Of a DNA stretch of 64,000 nt, positions 49,062 to 57,428 are shown in pieces. The stretch is taken from assembly GCA_963786805.1 (NCBI GenBank), contig CAWBAK010000007.1, positions 62,001 through 126,000 on the forward strand, given 5' to 3'. Origin of the DNA: CALGFI01 sp963786805. GTDB taxonomy: Bacteria; Actinomycetota; UBA4738; HRBIN12. The notes below the pieces were generated by a model. That model was not told the DNA's origin. It worked only from the letters and a program-made list of their open reading frames with translations, and did not search any database. The translations under genes and the position numbers were made by a program. The stretch's first letter is position 1. Every line of letters starts with the position of its first letter.

Positions 49062-50606
49062 TCAGTGGGCCGTCGGCGAGGCGAGGGTGTCGCGGATGAG
49101 CTTCTGGACGCTTCGGCAGATCAGGATGCCGTCGTCGGACACCCCGTCACACATCGCATCGACATCGAACATCGCGAGGGCCTGGGCGGTGAACGGGGTC
49201 GAGCCACATGCCAGCGTCGCCCGCTCGGCGATGGTCGGGCCGGCCTCGCTCGGTGGCCGATGCTCCGCGACCCCGTACGTGACCCCGTCGGACGTCCGCT
49301 GCATGCAGAACATCGGTCCGCTCGCGCTTTGCGTCAGGAACCGGACCGAATCGTCGTCCGCCGACGCGACGGTCAGGACGAGCGGCTGGTGGGTCACCCG
49401 GTCGAGCCACCGGAACTCCGGCGCCGCGAGTTCGCCCGCGGCGGCGTCGAACCCCTCGAACGTCCCGTTCGCTTCGCGGTACGTTTCCGCGACGACGATC
49501 GCGCCGGCCAGGTTCGTCTTCGCCCGGATGTCCTGTGCGAGGACCCGCTGACCCAGGAACGTCGGCAGTGACGTCGCGATCTGCACCGGCAGCGGGTCGT
49601 AGCGAACGGCGAGGAGCGAGACGACGAGCAGCGCCGCCGCGGCGGCATTCAGGACCGCCGTCGGCCGAACCGTGCGCGCCGCCGGCACGGTCCGCGGCCG
49701 CTCGACCCGCACGCCGCTGAAGCGCTCGGCGATCGGTCGCCAGAGCGACCCGATGGATCCGGCGACCGCCAGTGGCAGGACGCTTGCGAACCACGTGAGC
49801 GCCGTGAGGTTGGTCGGGATGGAACCGACCGCCATCGTCGGGCCGAGCGAGAGGAAGAGCGCGGCCGGCACGAGGGCCCACGGCCACCATCGCCGGTCGG
49901 TTCCGAGCATCGCGCCGAACAGCGCCATCGTTCCGGTCGCGATCAGCGTGAACGACGTGGCGGTGACGAACAGATCTTCGCCGGGCACGTGCGTCAACGC
50001 GATGCGGAAGATCGCGATCGTGCCGACGACCGCGAAGGTCGCCACCCACGACGCGTGGCGCCGGATCTCGATGGGGCGAGGACGTTTCGCCGGCCGCAGG
50101 AAGACCGCCACCGCGACCGCCGGCACCCAGACGAGGACGAGATCCACGACCCCGGCGAGCACCGGGTGCGCGAACCAGTACCCCCCGGGGTCGCCGCTCC
50201 CGATGACGGACTGGTTGACCCCGAAAAGACCCTCGTTCCCGCTCGGGGAGAGCACCGCGGCGACGCCGGTGGCCATCGCCGCGAGCGTCACCGGGATCAG
50301 CGAGGTGAACCGTCGGCCGCTTGCCGCCAGGAGCAGCCCGGGGATCGCGAGTGCCAGACCGGTCAGCAGCGAGGACGCGACGAGCGAGACGACGATGTGC
50401 GTGTGTCCGATCGCACACGGCCAGTCCCCCGGCGCCATCTCGAACCGGGTGCACCAGTCTCGGAAGGACTCGAACTGCGCGTTCCCGAGCGGGATCCTCA
50501 TCCAGCCGTACAGGACGGCGGACGCGAGGCAGAGCGCGGCTACGGCGAGGACCGGGGGGATCCGGAACGACCGGACGCGCGGGACCGAGCTGGCGATCGT
50601 GGCCAT
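49062..50606 (-). CDS. Polytopic membrane protein with C-terminal pilin-like domain
   Basis: A 514-residue protein; the ATG at 50606 is preferred to an upstream TTG. About ten hydrophobic segments fill residues 15-360. After the last of them the sequence QDIRAKTNLAGAIVVAETYR to NGTFEGFDAAAGELA and then TVASADDDSVRFLTQSASGP resembles the globular part of type IV pilin-like (pseudopilin) proteins, including paired Cys. The combination of a multi-pass N-terminus and a pilin-like tail is unusual. The cellular role is unknown; it lies 48 bases upstream of the divergent AKR gene promoter. Confidence 0.7.
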   Translation of the reverse strand: MATIASSVPRVRSFRIPPVLAVAALCLASAVLYGWMRIPLGNAQFESFRDWCTRFEMAPGDWPCAIGHTHIVVSLVASSLLTGLALAIPGLLLAASGRRFTSLIPVTLAAMATGVAAVLSPSGNEGLFGVNQSVIGSGDPGGYWFAHPVLAGVVDLVLVWVPAVAVAVFLRPAKRPRPIEIRRHASWVATFAVVGTIAIFRIALTHVPGEDLFVTATSFTLIATGTMALFGAMLGTDRRWWPWALVPAALFLSLGPTMAVGSIPTNLTALTWFASVLPLAVAGSIGSLWRPIAERFSGVRVERPRTVPAARTVRPTAVLNAAAAALLVVSLLAVRYDPLPVQIATSLPTFLGQRVLAQDIRAKTNLAGAIVVAETYREANGTFEGFDAAAGELAAPEFRWLDRVTHQPLVLTVASADDDSVRFLTQSASGPMFCMQRTSDGVTYGVAEHRPPSEAGPTIAERATLACGSTPFTAQALAMFDVDAMCDGVSDDGILICRSVQKLIRDTLASPTAH

Positions 50607-50649
50607 CACCGGACGTATCGGCAACCGGGGCGGGGTTGCTGAGCCCGCC

Positions 50650-50655
50650 TAGGAT
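50650..50655 (+). promoter_or_regulatory. Candidate -10 element (TAGGAT), leaderless
   Basis: TAGGAT ends 10 bases before the ATG at 50666 (7 before the in-frame GTG at 50663), making the in-frame ATG at 50654 inside the element unlikely as start. Confidence 0.45.
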
Positions 50656-50665
50656 GGCGGCCGTG

Positions 50666-51619
50666 ATGGAGCGTCGACCGCTCGGCTCGAGCGGCTTCGA
50701 GGTGTCGAGCATCGGCCTCGGCTGCATGCCCATGAGCTGGGGGTACAAGTTCGGCGAGGCGTCCGAGGAGGAGTCGATCCGCGTCATCGACCGCGCGATC
50801 GAGCTCGGTGTGAACCACTTCGATACCGCCGACGTCTACGGGCCGTACACGAACGAGGAGCTCGTCGGCCGCGCGCTCTCGGGCCGGCGCGACGAGGTCG
50901 TGCTGGCGACGAAGGTCGGGGTCAAGGTCGGGCCGAACGGCGGGTATCCACTGCTCCGCGATGGGCGGCCGGAGCGGATCATCGCGGAGGTCGACGCCTC
51001 CCTCCGGCGTCTTCGCACCGACGTCATCGACCTCTACTACCTCCACCGGATCGACGAGAAGGTGCCGTTCGAGGATCAGTGGGGCGCGATGGTCTCGCTC
51101 GTGGATGCCGGGAAGGTCCGCGCGCTGGGCTTGTCGGAGGCGAGCATCGAGGAGCTCGAGCGGGCGCAGGCGTCCCACCCCGTCGCCGCCCTGCAATCGG
51201 AGCTCTCGCTGTGGACGCGCGACCCCCTCGACGAGGTGCTCCCCTGGTGCCGGGATCACGGGGTGGCGTTCGTACCGTTCTCTCCTCTCGGCCGCGGCTA
51301 CCTGACCGGGACGCTCACCGGCGCCTCCTTCGAGGGCCTGGACTTCCGGGCCACGAATCCTCGGTTCACGCCGGAAGCGCTCGAGGCCAACACCGCGATC
51401 GTCGACATCGCCCGTCGCGTCGGCGAACGACACGGCGCGTCCCCCGCGCAGGTCGCGCTCGCGTGGTGCCTCGCGCAGGGAGACCACGTCCTGCCGATCC
51501 CGGGCACGAAGCGGATCCGGTATGTCGAGGAGAACGTCGCCGCCGCATCGCTGGAGCTCACGCCACAGGACCTCGCCGAGCTCGACGACGTCCCGCAGGC
51601 GCTCGGCTCCCGCTACTGA
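50666..51619 (+). CDS. Aldo/keto reductase
   Basis: A 317-residue (alpha/beta)8 enzyme. The catalytic tetrad is visible: FDTADVYG (Asp, Tyr), LATKVG (Lys) and YYLHRID (His). GSSGFEVSSIGLGCMPMSWG opens the barrel and IPGTKRIRYVEENVAAASLE is the NADPH-binding C-terminus, typical of the AKR13/YakC-like group. It should reduce aldehydes or ketones with NADPH. The physiological substrate is unknown. Confidence 0.92.
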   Translation: MERRPLGSSGFEVSSIGLGCMPMSWGYKFGEASEEESIRVIDRAIELGVNHFDTADVYGPYTNEELVGRALSGRRDEVVLATKVGVKVGPNGGYPLLRDGRPERIIAEVDASLRRLRTDVIDLYYLHRIDEKVPFEDQWGAMVSLVDAGKVRALGLSEASIEELERAQASHPVAALQSELSLWTRDPLDEVLPWCRDHGVAFVPFSPLGRGYLTGTLTGASFEGLDFRATNPRFTPEALEANTAIVDIARRVGERHGASPAQVALAWCLAQGDHVLPIPGTKRIRYVEENVAAASLELTPQDLAELDDVPQALGSRY

Positions 51620-51772
51620 CACGGAGCGCGAACGACGACCGACCGGCAGGCCTGCAGGTCGGTGCGTCCGTTTCACGGACCGCGAACGCGGACGGCTCCG
51701 GTCCTGCGTAGGCCACGACCCCGGGGGTACCGAGCGAGGGTACGGAAGATGATCCCGGAAGGGGGTGGAACC

Positions 51773-52126
51773 ATGATGTACACCGAGATCTGGACGTTCC
51801 AGTTGGGGCCGTCCGTCAAGCTTCGCGATCTCGAGGGCTTCGAGGTCCAGGCGACGGACGGGTCGATCGGCAAGGTCGACCACGCCACCGAGGAGGTCGG
51901 CGGCTCCTTCATCGTCGTGGACACCGGTCCGTGGATCTTCGGCCGGAAGGTCGTGATCCCCGCAGGCGCGATCGAGCGCATCGACGCAGACAACCGCTTC
52001 GTCCGCGTCGCCATGACGAAGGACGAGATCAAGCGGTCGCCGGTGTTCGATCCCGAACGGGGTTGGGACGACGACTACCGCCGGCAGTTCGACACGTACT
52101 TCGGCGGCCTGCGCAAGGCCAGCTGA
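51773..52126 (+). CDS. PRC-barrel domain protein
   Basis: A 117-residue protein with AAGGGGGTGG before tandem ATG codons (51773, 51776). LRDLEGFEVQATDGSIGKVD to FIVVDTGPWIFGRKVVIPAG and IERIDADNRFVRVAMTKDEI form the PRC beta-barrel found in photosynthetic reaction-centre H subunit, RimM and many small stress proteins. A soluble binding or scaffold role is likely. A strong hairpin terminator follows. Confidence 0.88.
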   Translation: MMYTEIWTFQLGPSVKLRDLEGFEVQATDGSIGKVDHATEEVGGSFIVVDTGPWIFGRKVVIPAGAIERIDADNRFVRVAMTKDEIKRSPVFDPERGWDDDYRRQFDTYFGGLRKAS

Positions 52127-52151
52127 GTCGAGCCGGACGGAACGGCAGACC

Positions 52152-52180
52152 GAGGGGGCGGCGCTCCGCGCCGCCCCCTC
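52152..52180 (+). terminator. Terminator after the PRC-barrel gene
   Basis: Perfect 13-bp stem GAGGGGGCGGCGC and GCGCCGCCCCCTC with a TCC loop, 25 bases after the stop codon. Confidence 0.78.
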
Positions 52181-52242
52181 GCCACACCCAAAGCGCGCGA
52201 GGAAGATCTCCGCCGCTCCTCGGTCATGCGAAGCGCAGCCGC

Positions 52243-52248
52243 TACCCT
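52243..52248 (+). promoter_or_regulatory. Candidate -10 element (TACCCT), leaderless
   Basis: TACCCT ends 9 bases before the GTG at 52258. Confidence 0.45.
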
Positions 52249-52257
52249 GGTGGACTC

Positions 52258-53697
52258 GTGTTCAGATCCCATGCCCGCCTGACTCGGGGTGCGTTCGTCG
52301 TCGTCATCCTCGCGACGGCGACCTGCACCGGCGACCCTTCCGGCGATCGGCCGAGCAGCGTCCCCGAGTCGATCGCCCCGGATCCGCCTGCCTCTTCGGG
52401 CCCGGATATCGTTTCGTACGAGCTCACGGTGGACGTTCGGCGTGTCGAGGCCGAGGCCGTGGCCGGCGTCGTTCGGCCGCGGGAGCTCGCGGCCCCGGTG
52501 GAGGCGATCCGCAGAACCATCGGCGAGCTCTACACGATCGGCTTCGTGGACCCCGACCTCTGGCAGGGCGGCGAGTTCCCCTCGCTCTTCCGGCTCTTCG
52601 CCGCCGACGCGCGGGAGCAGGCGAGCCGAGACGTCGCACAACTGACGCTCGGTCCGGCGGCCAGACTCGTCGACGCCGTGCGGCCGAGACCGGCGCGTCT
52701 GTCCGTCCGCTTCCTCGCCGACGCCGGCGATCACCCGGTCGCGGCGGTGGCGCGCGTCCGATTCGCCGGAACGGCCGAGGCCGGCGAGGTCGAGGCGCCG
52801 GTCACGCACGAGGGCGAGTACGTCCTGCGCCGGCTGAACGGCGCGTGGCGGGTGGTGTCGTACGACGTCCACGGCCGTGTGCCGAAGGGGGCCCAGCTCG
52901 AGGAGGAGCCGACCTCGGCCGACCTGATCCCCTCGCTCCTGCCCCGAGGTCCCCTCTTCTTCCTCGTCATCGGGAGCGACGCCCGGCCCGGGCAACCCGT
53001 CGGGCAGACCCGCGCCGACTCGATCCACGTCGTCGGGGTGAACCCACGCAAAGGCCGCGTGTCCATCCTCGGGATCCCGCGCGATTCGTGGGCGCCCATC
53101 CCCGGCTGGGGCAGCGACAAGATCAACGCCGCGCTCGTGGTCGGCGGACCCGAGCTCCTCGTCGCAACGGTCGAGCATCTGACCGGGATCGAGCTGGACG
53201 CCTACGTCCTCACGGGGTTCGAGGACTTCCGCAACATGGTCAACGCCGTCGGAGGCTTCGACATGCGGATCCCGTACGCCATCAGCGACCAGTGGGCTCG
53301 CGCGTACTTCCGGAAGGGTCCGGAGCATCTCAGCGGGAGAGAGGCGCTCGCGTTCTCCCGGGTCCGGCACGATCTTCCTACCGGCGACTTCGGCCGGTCG
53401 TTCAATCACGGACGCGTGATGATCGCCGCGCTCGCGACGCTTCGCGCTCAGATCAGCGAGGGAAGCGCGGCGCTGCTCCCCTGGGTCGCGGCCGCCGCCC
53501 GGTACCTGAAGACCGACCTGTCGATCGGAGAGATGTTCGAGCTGCTCGTCGCCGCACCGGCGTTCCAACCCTCGAGGGTTCGTAACGTCGTGGCGACCGG
53601 GGGCGTGGGGTCGATCGGCGGCAAGAGCGTGGTGGTCCTGGACGGAGGCGCGTACGCGATGTTCCGAGATCTCGGACGCGACGCCATCCTGGGCTGA
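52258..53697 (+). CDS. LytR-CpsA-Psr (LCP) family protein
   Basis: A 479-residue exported protein starting at GTG. A short N-terminal hydrophobic segment (TRGAFVVVILATATC) may be a signal anchor or atypical lipoprotein signal. Residues about 30-210 form an extra N-terminal domain. The LCP catalytic core follows: FFLVIGSDARPG, TRADSIHVVGVNPRKGRVSI, IPRDSW, INAALVVGGPELLVATVEHL and HLSGREALAFSRVRHDLPTG with the conserved Arg and Asp residues. LCP enzymes attach glycopolymers to peptidoglycan or to glycan carriers. Confidence 0.9.
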   Translation: MFRSHARLTRGAFVVVILATATCTGDPSGDRPSSVPESIAPDPPASSGPDIVSYELTVDVRRVEAEAVAGVVRPRELAAPVEAIRRTIGELYTIGFVDPDLWQGGEFPSLFRLFAADAREQASRDVAQLTLGPAARLVDAVRPRPARLSVRFLADAGDHPVAAVARVRFAGTAEAGEVEAPVTHEGEYVLRRLNGAWRVVSYDVHGRVPKGAQLEEEPTSADLIPSLLPRGPLFFLVIGSDARPGQPVGQTRADSIHVVGVNPRKGRVSILGIPRDSWAPIPGWGSDKINAALVVGGPELLVATVEHLTGIELDAYVLTGFEDFRNMVNAVGGFDMRIPYAISDQWARAYFRKGPEHLSGREALAFSRVRHDLPTGDFGRSFNHGRVMIAALATLRAQISEGSAALLPWVAAAARYLKTDLSIGEMFELLVAAPAFQPSRVRNVVATGGVGSIGGKSVVVLDGGAYAMFRDLGRDAILG

Positions 53698-53867
53698 GCA
53701 GAGCCTCCGCGATCCCGAAAACGCCGTGCCTGGAGACGCCATCGGCGCAGGTCGCACCCTCGGTTTGCCGGATACCTGGAGGCGCATCTCGCCCGGATGG
53801 CCCATGCCGAAGGGACTAGGCGAAGTAGGACAGTCGGGTGGATGCGTAACTCCAGGCCATCGGGATA

Positions 53868-53883
53868 TACCTGTATGTAGGTA
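53868..53883. promoter_or_regulatory. AT-rich inverted repeat before the receiver-like gene
   Basis: TACCT-GTATGT-AGGTA (5-bp arms, 6-base spacer) lies about 42 bases before the ATG at 53925, overlapping possible -10 sequence (GATATACC). It is conspicuously AT-rich in a GC-rich stretch. It may be a promoter with an operator; the binding protein is unknown. Confidence 0.4.
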
Positions 53884-53924
53884 GAGGCCGCGGCGAACCC
53901 CGCCGCCGTGGATCGGATGACGAC

Positions 53925-54974
53925 ATGAGCGAACAGGCGCCAGGTCGCACCGCGATCATCGCCGATCGGCACGCGCTCGGACGGAACCTCGTGCGGTTCC
54001 TGCTCGAGGAAGAGGGCTTCGAGATCAGCACCGAGGCCGCGACGATCGCCGAGGTCCTCCTCGCCGTTCAGCACCAGACGCCGGACGTCCTCGTCGTCCA
54101 CGAGAACCTCGCCCGCGATCACGACCCCGCCGTCTTCGCGCAGATCCGGCGGCTGTCGCCGAACACGAACCTCGTCCTCATGACCGGGAACCGCGACGAC
54201 CTCGCCGTGGAGCTCATCTTCATCGCCGACTCGGTCGTGGAAGAGGGGCCGGGGCTCGGACAGCTCGCGTTCGCCGCCGCCTGGCAGGCCCCGACCGAGG
54301 TCCGGCGCTTGGATGCGGAGCGGGCCGCCCGAGCACGACGGACGGCGCGGCGACGCTGGCGACCCCCGTGGGGAGAGCGTCTCGACACGCGCGGCGCCGT
54401 GGCGGCATCGATCGTCGTGTTCGCGGTCATGCTGGTTCGGGCCGCTGGGTTCGTCCCGTTCCTGGATGGGGATGCGGACGCGCCCCGATCGGAGCGACCG
54501 TCGATCCGGGCGGAAGGTTCTGCCGCGGGTGACGCGGCGGCCTCGACCCCGATCGCGTTCGAGCTGGCCTCGTCCACGTCCCCGGCGGACGAGGACCGAT
54601 CCACCCGCCCGTCCGACGATGAACCCGCTCCGGATGCGGATGAAGGACCGGCTCCCGATCCCGGCGAGGAGCCGGGACCGGACCCGACCGACGGCCCACC
54701 GCCCGGTCCTGGCCAGCAACCGCCGGACGACCCTCCGGCGTCGGACTCCGACCCGCAGGAGGAGTCGACGGTGATCGATGAGGTCGTGGCCCCGGTCGAA
54801 GACGTCGTCGACGACGTGGTCGAAGAGGTCGACGAGGTCCTGGACGAGGTCGAAGCCGTCGTGGACGACGCCGTCGAGACGGTCGACGACGTGGTGGGGG
54901 ACGTCGTCGCCGGCGCGGACGACGTCGTCGAAGGCATCCTCGGCGGCGGGCTCTCGACTCTCGGGCTCGGCTGA
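53925..54974 (+). CDS. Receiver-like domain fused to a membrane helix and acidic repeat tail
   Basis: A 349-residue protein. Residues about 8-118 have the receiver fold order (TAIIADRHALGRNLVRFLLE; TPDVLVVHENL; NTNLVLMTGNRDD), but the phospho-acceptor Asp position is His (H59) and the conserved late Lys is missing, so it is a pseudo-receiver. A basic stretch (AARARRTARRRWRPPWG) precedes one membrane helix (about 158-178). The outside part is first Pro/Asp/Glu-rich (about 180-280), then a heptad-like repeat of V-D-D-V-V units (about 282-335), ending in a Gly-rich tail. Function is unknown; cytoplasmic sensing linked to an extracellular acidic coiled region is suggested. Confidence 0.72.
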   Translation: MSEQAPGRTAIIADRHALGRNLVRFLLEEEGFEISTEAATIAEVLLAVQHQTPDVLVVHENLARDHDPAVFAQIRRLSPNTNLVLMTGNRDDLAVELIFIADSVVEEGPGLGQLAFAAAWQAPTEVRRLDAERAARARRTARRRWRPPWGERLDTRGAVAASIVVFAVMLVRAAGFVPFLDGDADAPRSERPSIRAEGSAAGDAAASTPIAFELASSTSPADEDRSTRPSDDEPAPDADEGPAPDPGEEPGPDPTDGPPPGPGQQPPDDPPASDSDPQEESTVIDEVVAPVEDVVDDVVEEVDEVLDEVEAVVDDAVETVDDVVGDVVAGADDVVEGILGGGLSTLGLG

Positions 54975-55073
54975 GGAGGAACACGACGTGGCACGCACCC
55001 AGCGGCCGGTGGTGAGGCGGATCTGCCCTAGGCGGATGGTCGACGCGCATGGCATCGTGAAGAGCGCACCCCG

Positions 55074-55727
55074 ATGCCGCGCATCCTCGCCGTCGCCGAC
55101 GAACCCTATCCGGGACTCCCGGATCTCACGACTGCGCGCCCCGACGTCGTGCTCTCGTGCGGCGACCTTCCCTGGGACGATCTCGAGCGGATCGTCGACG
55201 TCACGAACGTTCCGCTTCTGTTCGTGCCGGGCAACCACGATCCGGCGCTGACCCCATCCCCCCAAGCGGTCGTCTGGCCGTTCACGATCGTCAACCCGCA
55301 CCTCATCGACCCTCCGGGTCCTCGCGGTGGCACGAGCGTCGACGGTCGCATCGTGGACGCGGCGGGGTTGCGGATCGCGGGACTCGGGGGCTCGGTCCGG
55401 TACCGGAATGGGCCGAACCAGTACACGCAGGCCGAGATGACCCGTCGCGCCAAACGACTGTTCAGACGGGCCACGCGCAAACGACGTCGCGACGGGAAGG
55501 GTGTCGACGTCCTCATGACGCATGCGCCGCCCAAGGGTCTCGGCGACGAGGACGACGCACCGCACGAGGGGTTCGAGGCGTTCCACGAACTGGTGCGGCG
55601 TCTTCGCCCGAAGCTCCTGCTGCACGGACATATCCATCCGTACGGCGTCCCACGTCCCGATCGCTACCTGGAGGAAACTCGCGTCGTGAACGTGATCCCC
55701 TACCGAGTGATCGATCTCGACGCATGA
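55074..55727 (+). CDS. Calcineurin-like metallophosphoesterase
   Basis: A 217-residue phosphoesterase. VLSCGDLPW, LFVPGNHDPA, VLMTHAPP and LLLHGHIHPYG are the GD, GNHD, H and GHxH motifs. The first motif, normally D-x-H, reads VADEPYP, so one metal ligand is altered. The substrate may be a nucleotide, phosphoprotein or phospholipid. It is coupled to the ParB-like gene by an ATGA overlap. Confidence 0.86.
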   Translation: MPRILAVADEPYPGLPDLTTARPDVVLSCGDLPWDDLERIVDVTNVPLLFVPGNHDPALTPSPQAVVWPFTIVNPHLIDPPGPRGGTSVDGRIVDAAGLRIAGLGGSVRYRNGPNQYTQAEMTRRAKRLFRRATRKRRRDGKGVDVLMTHAPPKGLGDEDDAPHEGFEAFHELVRRLRPKLLLHGHIHPYGVPRPDRYLEETRVVNVIPYRVIDLDA

Positions 55728-56632
55728 GCGATCTCGAACCCGAGGCCCCGTCGACCTTCAAGAAGGCGCGCCGGCGCGAAGCGTACCGGCGGCTGTCGCA
55801 GGTCGCCGGGAGAGGCGTTGCCCGTCCGCTGCTCTCCCTCGACGAAGTCACCAAACGCTTGGGAGCGTTCGAGCAGTCCTACGTGGGGATCCGTCCCATC
55901 CCCGTCGCCGCGATCGTGGGGACCGTGAGCCGCGTCGAGGACTTCGACCGCGACTTCCTGCCGAAGCGCTCGAAGATCCAGGAGCGGTGGCGGCAGGTCG
56001 AGCAGTCGTTCCCCGATAGCGACTTCCCACCGATCTCGGTGTACGAGATCGACGGCCGATATTTCGTCGTCGACGGACATCACCGCGTCGCGATCGCCAA
56101 GCAGCGCGGGACCGAGGTCATCGACGCCGAGGTGACGCGGCTCCGCAGCCGGACGCCGCTCCCGCCCGACGCGGACATCGGCGCGATCATCATGGCCGAG
56201 CAACAACGCCGTTTCATGGAGGAGTCGGGGCTGGGGCGCGCGAGACCGCAGGCGCGGATCGAGTTCAGCCGGCCGCAGGGATACATCGAGCTCCTGGAGC
56301 ACATCAAGATCCACGGGTACCACATGATGATGGAGCGAGGCGAGCTGCTCTCGGTCGAGGAGATCGCCTCGGACTGGTACGACCGTGTCTACCTCCCGAC
56401 GGTCGAAGCGATCCACCGGGAGGGTCTGAGCGAGCTCTGGCCGAAGGCGACCGACGCCGACCTGTTCCTCTGGGTCGGTCAGCGCCGTCGCGAGCTCTTC
56501 CCCGAGCGACCCGACGAGATGGACATCGAGGGAACGGTTCGGGCGGCCCGGGAGACGGCGGCCGCGGACAAACCCAAGGGCCTCTTGACACGACCGCTGC
56601 ATCTCCCCCTCCTGCATCGCGACCGCGGCTGA
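55724..56632 (+). CDS. ParB/Srx-like nuclease-domain protein
   Basis: A 302-residue protein. The region IPVAAIVGTVSRVEDFDRDF to DFPPISVYEIDGRYFVVDGH and HRVAIAKQRGTEVIDAEVTR holds the ParB/sulfiredoxin motif G-H-H-R. No helix-turn-helix of chromosomal ParB follows; instead there is a helical C-terminal region (EFSRPQGYIELLEHIKIHGY; LFLWVGQRRRELFPE), which I do not recognise. It is therefore not a partition protein in the usual sense but a ParB-fold CTPase or nuclease-like protein. Translationally coupled to a phosphoesterase. Confidence 0.78.
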   Translation: MSDLEPEAPSTFKKARRREAYRRLSQVAGRGVARPLLSLDEVTKRLGAFEQSYVGIRPIPVAAIVGTVSRVEDFDRDFLPKRSKIQERWRQVEQSFPDSDFPPISVYEIDGRYFVVDGHHRVAIAKQRGTEVIDAEVTRLRSRTPLPPDADIGAIIMAEQQRRFMEESGLGRARPQARIEFSRPQGYIELLEHIKIHGYHMMMERGELLSVEEIASDWYDRVYLPTVEAIHREGLSELWPKATDADLFLWVGQRRRELFPERPDEMDIEGTVRAARETAAADKPKGLLTRPLHLPLLHRDRG

Positions 56633-56638
56633 GGTGTG

Positions 56639-57358
56639 ATGGGCGAACCCGGACCACTCGCCCTCGTGGGCGGCGACGAGCTGAACCCGGGCAACGAGCC
56701 ACAGGACGAGCTCTTGATCCGCGCCGCCGGGGACGGACCGGCGTTCGTTCTCGGCACCGCGGCACGGCAGCATCCGGAGATCGCCGTCTCGAACGCCATC
56801 GCGTGGTTCGGCCGTCTCGGTCTCGCCGTCACCGAGCTTCTGGCGCGCCGCAAGACCGACGCCACCTCGGCCGCGAACGCCGAGCTGGCCCGGTCCGGAC
56901 GGTTCTTCTATCTCGTCGGCGGCGATCCCGGACGGGTCCCGAAGATCCTGGCGGGGACCCCGCTGTGGGATGCCGTCGTCGCCGCGTGGCGGGACGGCGC
57001 CGCGCTCGCCGGCTCCTCTGCCGGGGCGATGGCGCTCGGCGAGTGGACCCTGGTTCGCGAGCGGATGCCGGGCGACGAGCGCCGAAGGTACCTGCCCGCA
57101 CTCGGCCTCGTGCCACGGGTCGCCGTCGTCCCGCACTTCGAGACGTTCGGGCATCGATGGGTTGCGTCGGCGCTCGCGGCAGCCGAACGTCCCGACCTCG
57201 TGCTGCCCGGCATCGACGAACGAACGGCCGCGGTGTGGCACGGCGGAACGTGGCACGCGCTCGGGGACGGCGGTGTCACCGTGATCACCGCTGATGGGCA
57301 GCGGCGCTTCGACGCCGGCTCGGAGATCGAGGGGATACCACCGCCGGTCGCGCGCTGA
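56639..57358 (+). CDS. Peptidase S51 / cyanophycinase-like protein
   Basis: A 239-residue class I glutamine-amidotransferase-like protein. LALVGGDELNPGNEP opens the fold, FFYLVGGDPGRVPKIL and LAGSSAGAMALGE hold the nucleophilic Ser, and VVPHFETFGHRW the His. This is the dipeptidase E/cyanophycinase pattern. The start at ATG 56639 is used; the GTG at 56636 is also possible. It follows the ParB-like gene by 6 bases, so it belongs to the same transcript. Confidence 0.82.
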   Translation: MGEPGPLALVGGDELNPGNEPQDELLIRAAGDGPAFVLGTAARQHPEIAVSNAIAWFGRLGLAVTELLARRKTDATSAANAELARSGRFFYLVGGDPGRVPKILAGTPLWDAVVAAWRDGAALAGSSAGAMALGEWTLVRERMPGDERRRYLPALGLVPRVAVVPHFETFGHRWVASALAAAERPDLVLPGIDERTAAVWHGGTWHALGDGGVTVITADGQRRFDAGSEIEGIPPPVAR

Positions 57359-57372
57359 GCTCGGCATACGAG

Positions 57373-57392
57373 ACCACCGCGACACCGGTGGT
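57373..57392 (+). terminator. Short hairpin between S51 peptidase and serC genes
   Basis: 7-bp stem ACCACCG and CGGTGGT with a 6-base loop, 14 bases after the S51 stop codon. A weak terminator or leader hairpin for serC. Confidence 0.35.
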
Positions 57393-57428
57393 GTGACGGA
57401 CGGGTCCGTCGCCCGGGAGGATGGGTCC

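Noticed and set aside
55724..56632. Chromosome partitioning ParB / replication origin region
   Set aside because: No ParA, parS sites (TGTTTCACGTGAAACA-type) or DnaA boxes are visible, and the protein lacks the ParB HTH.
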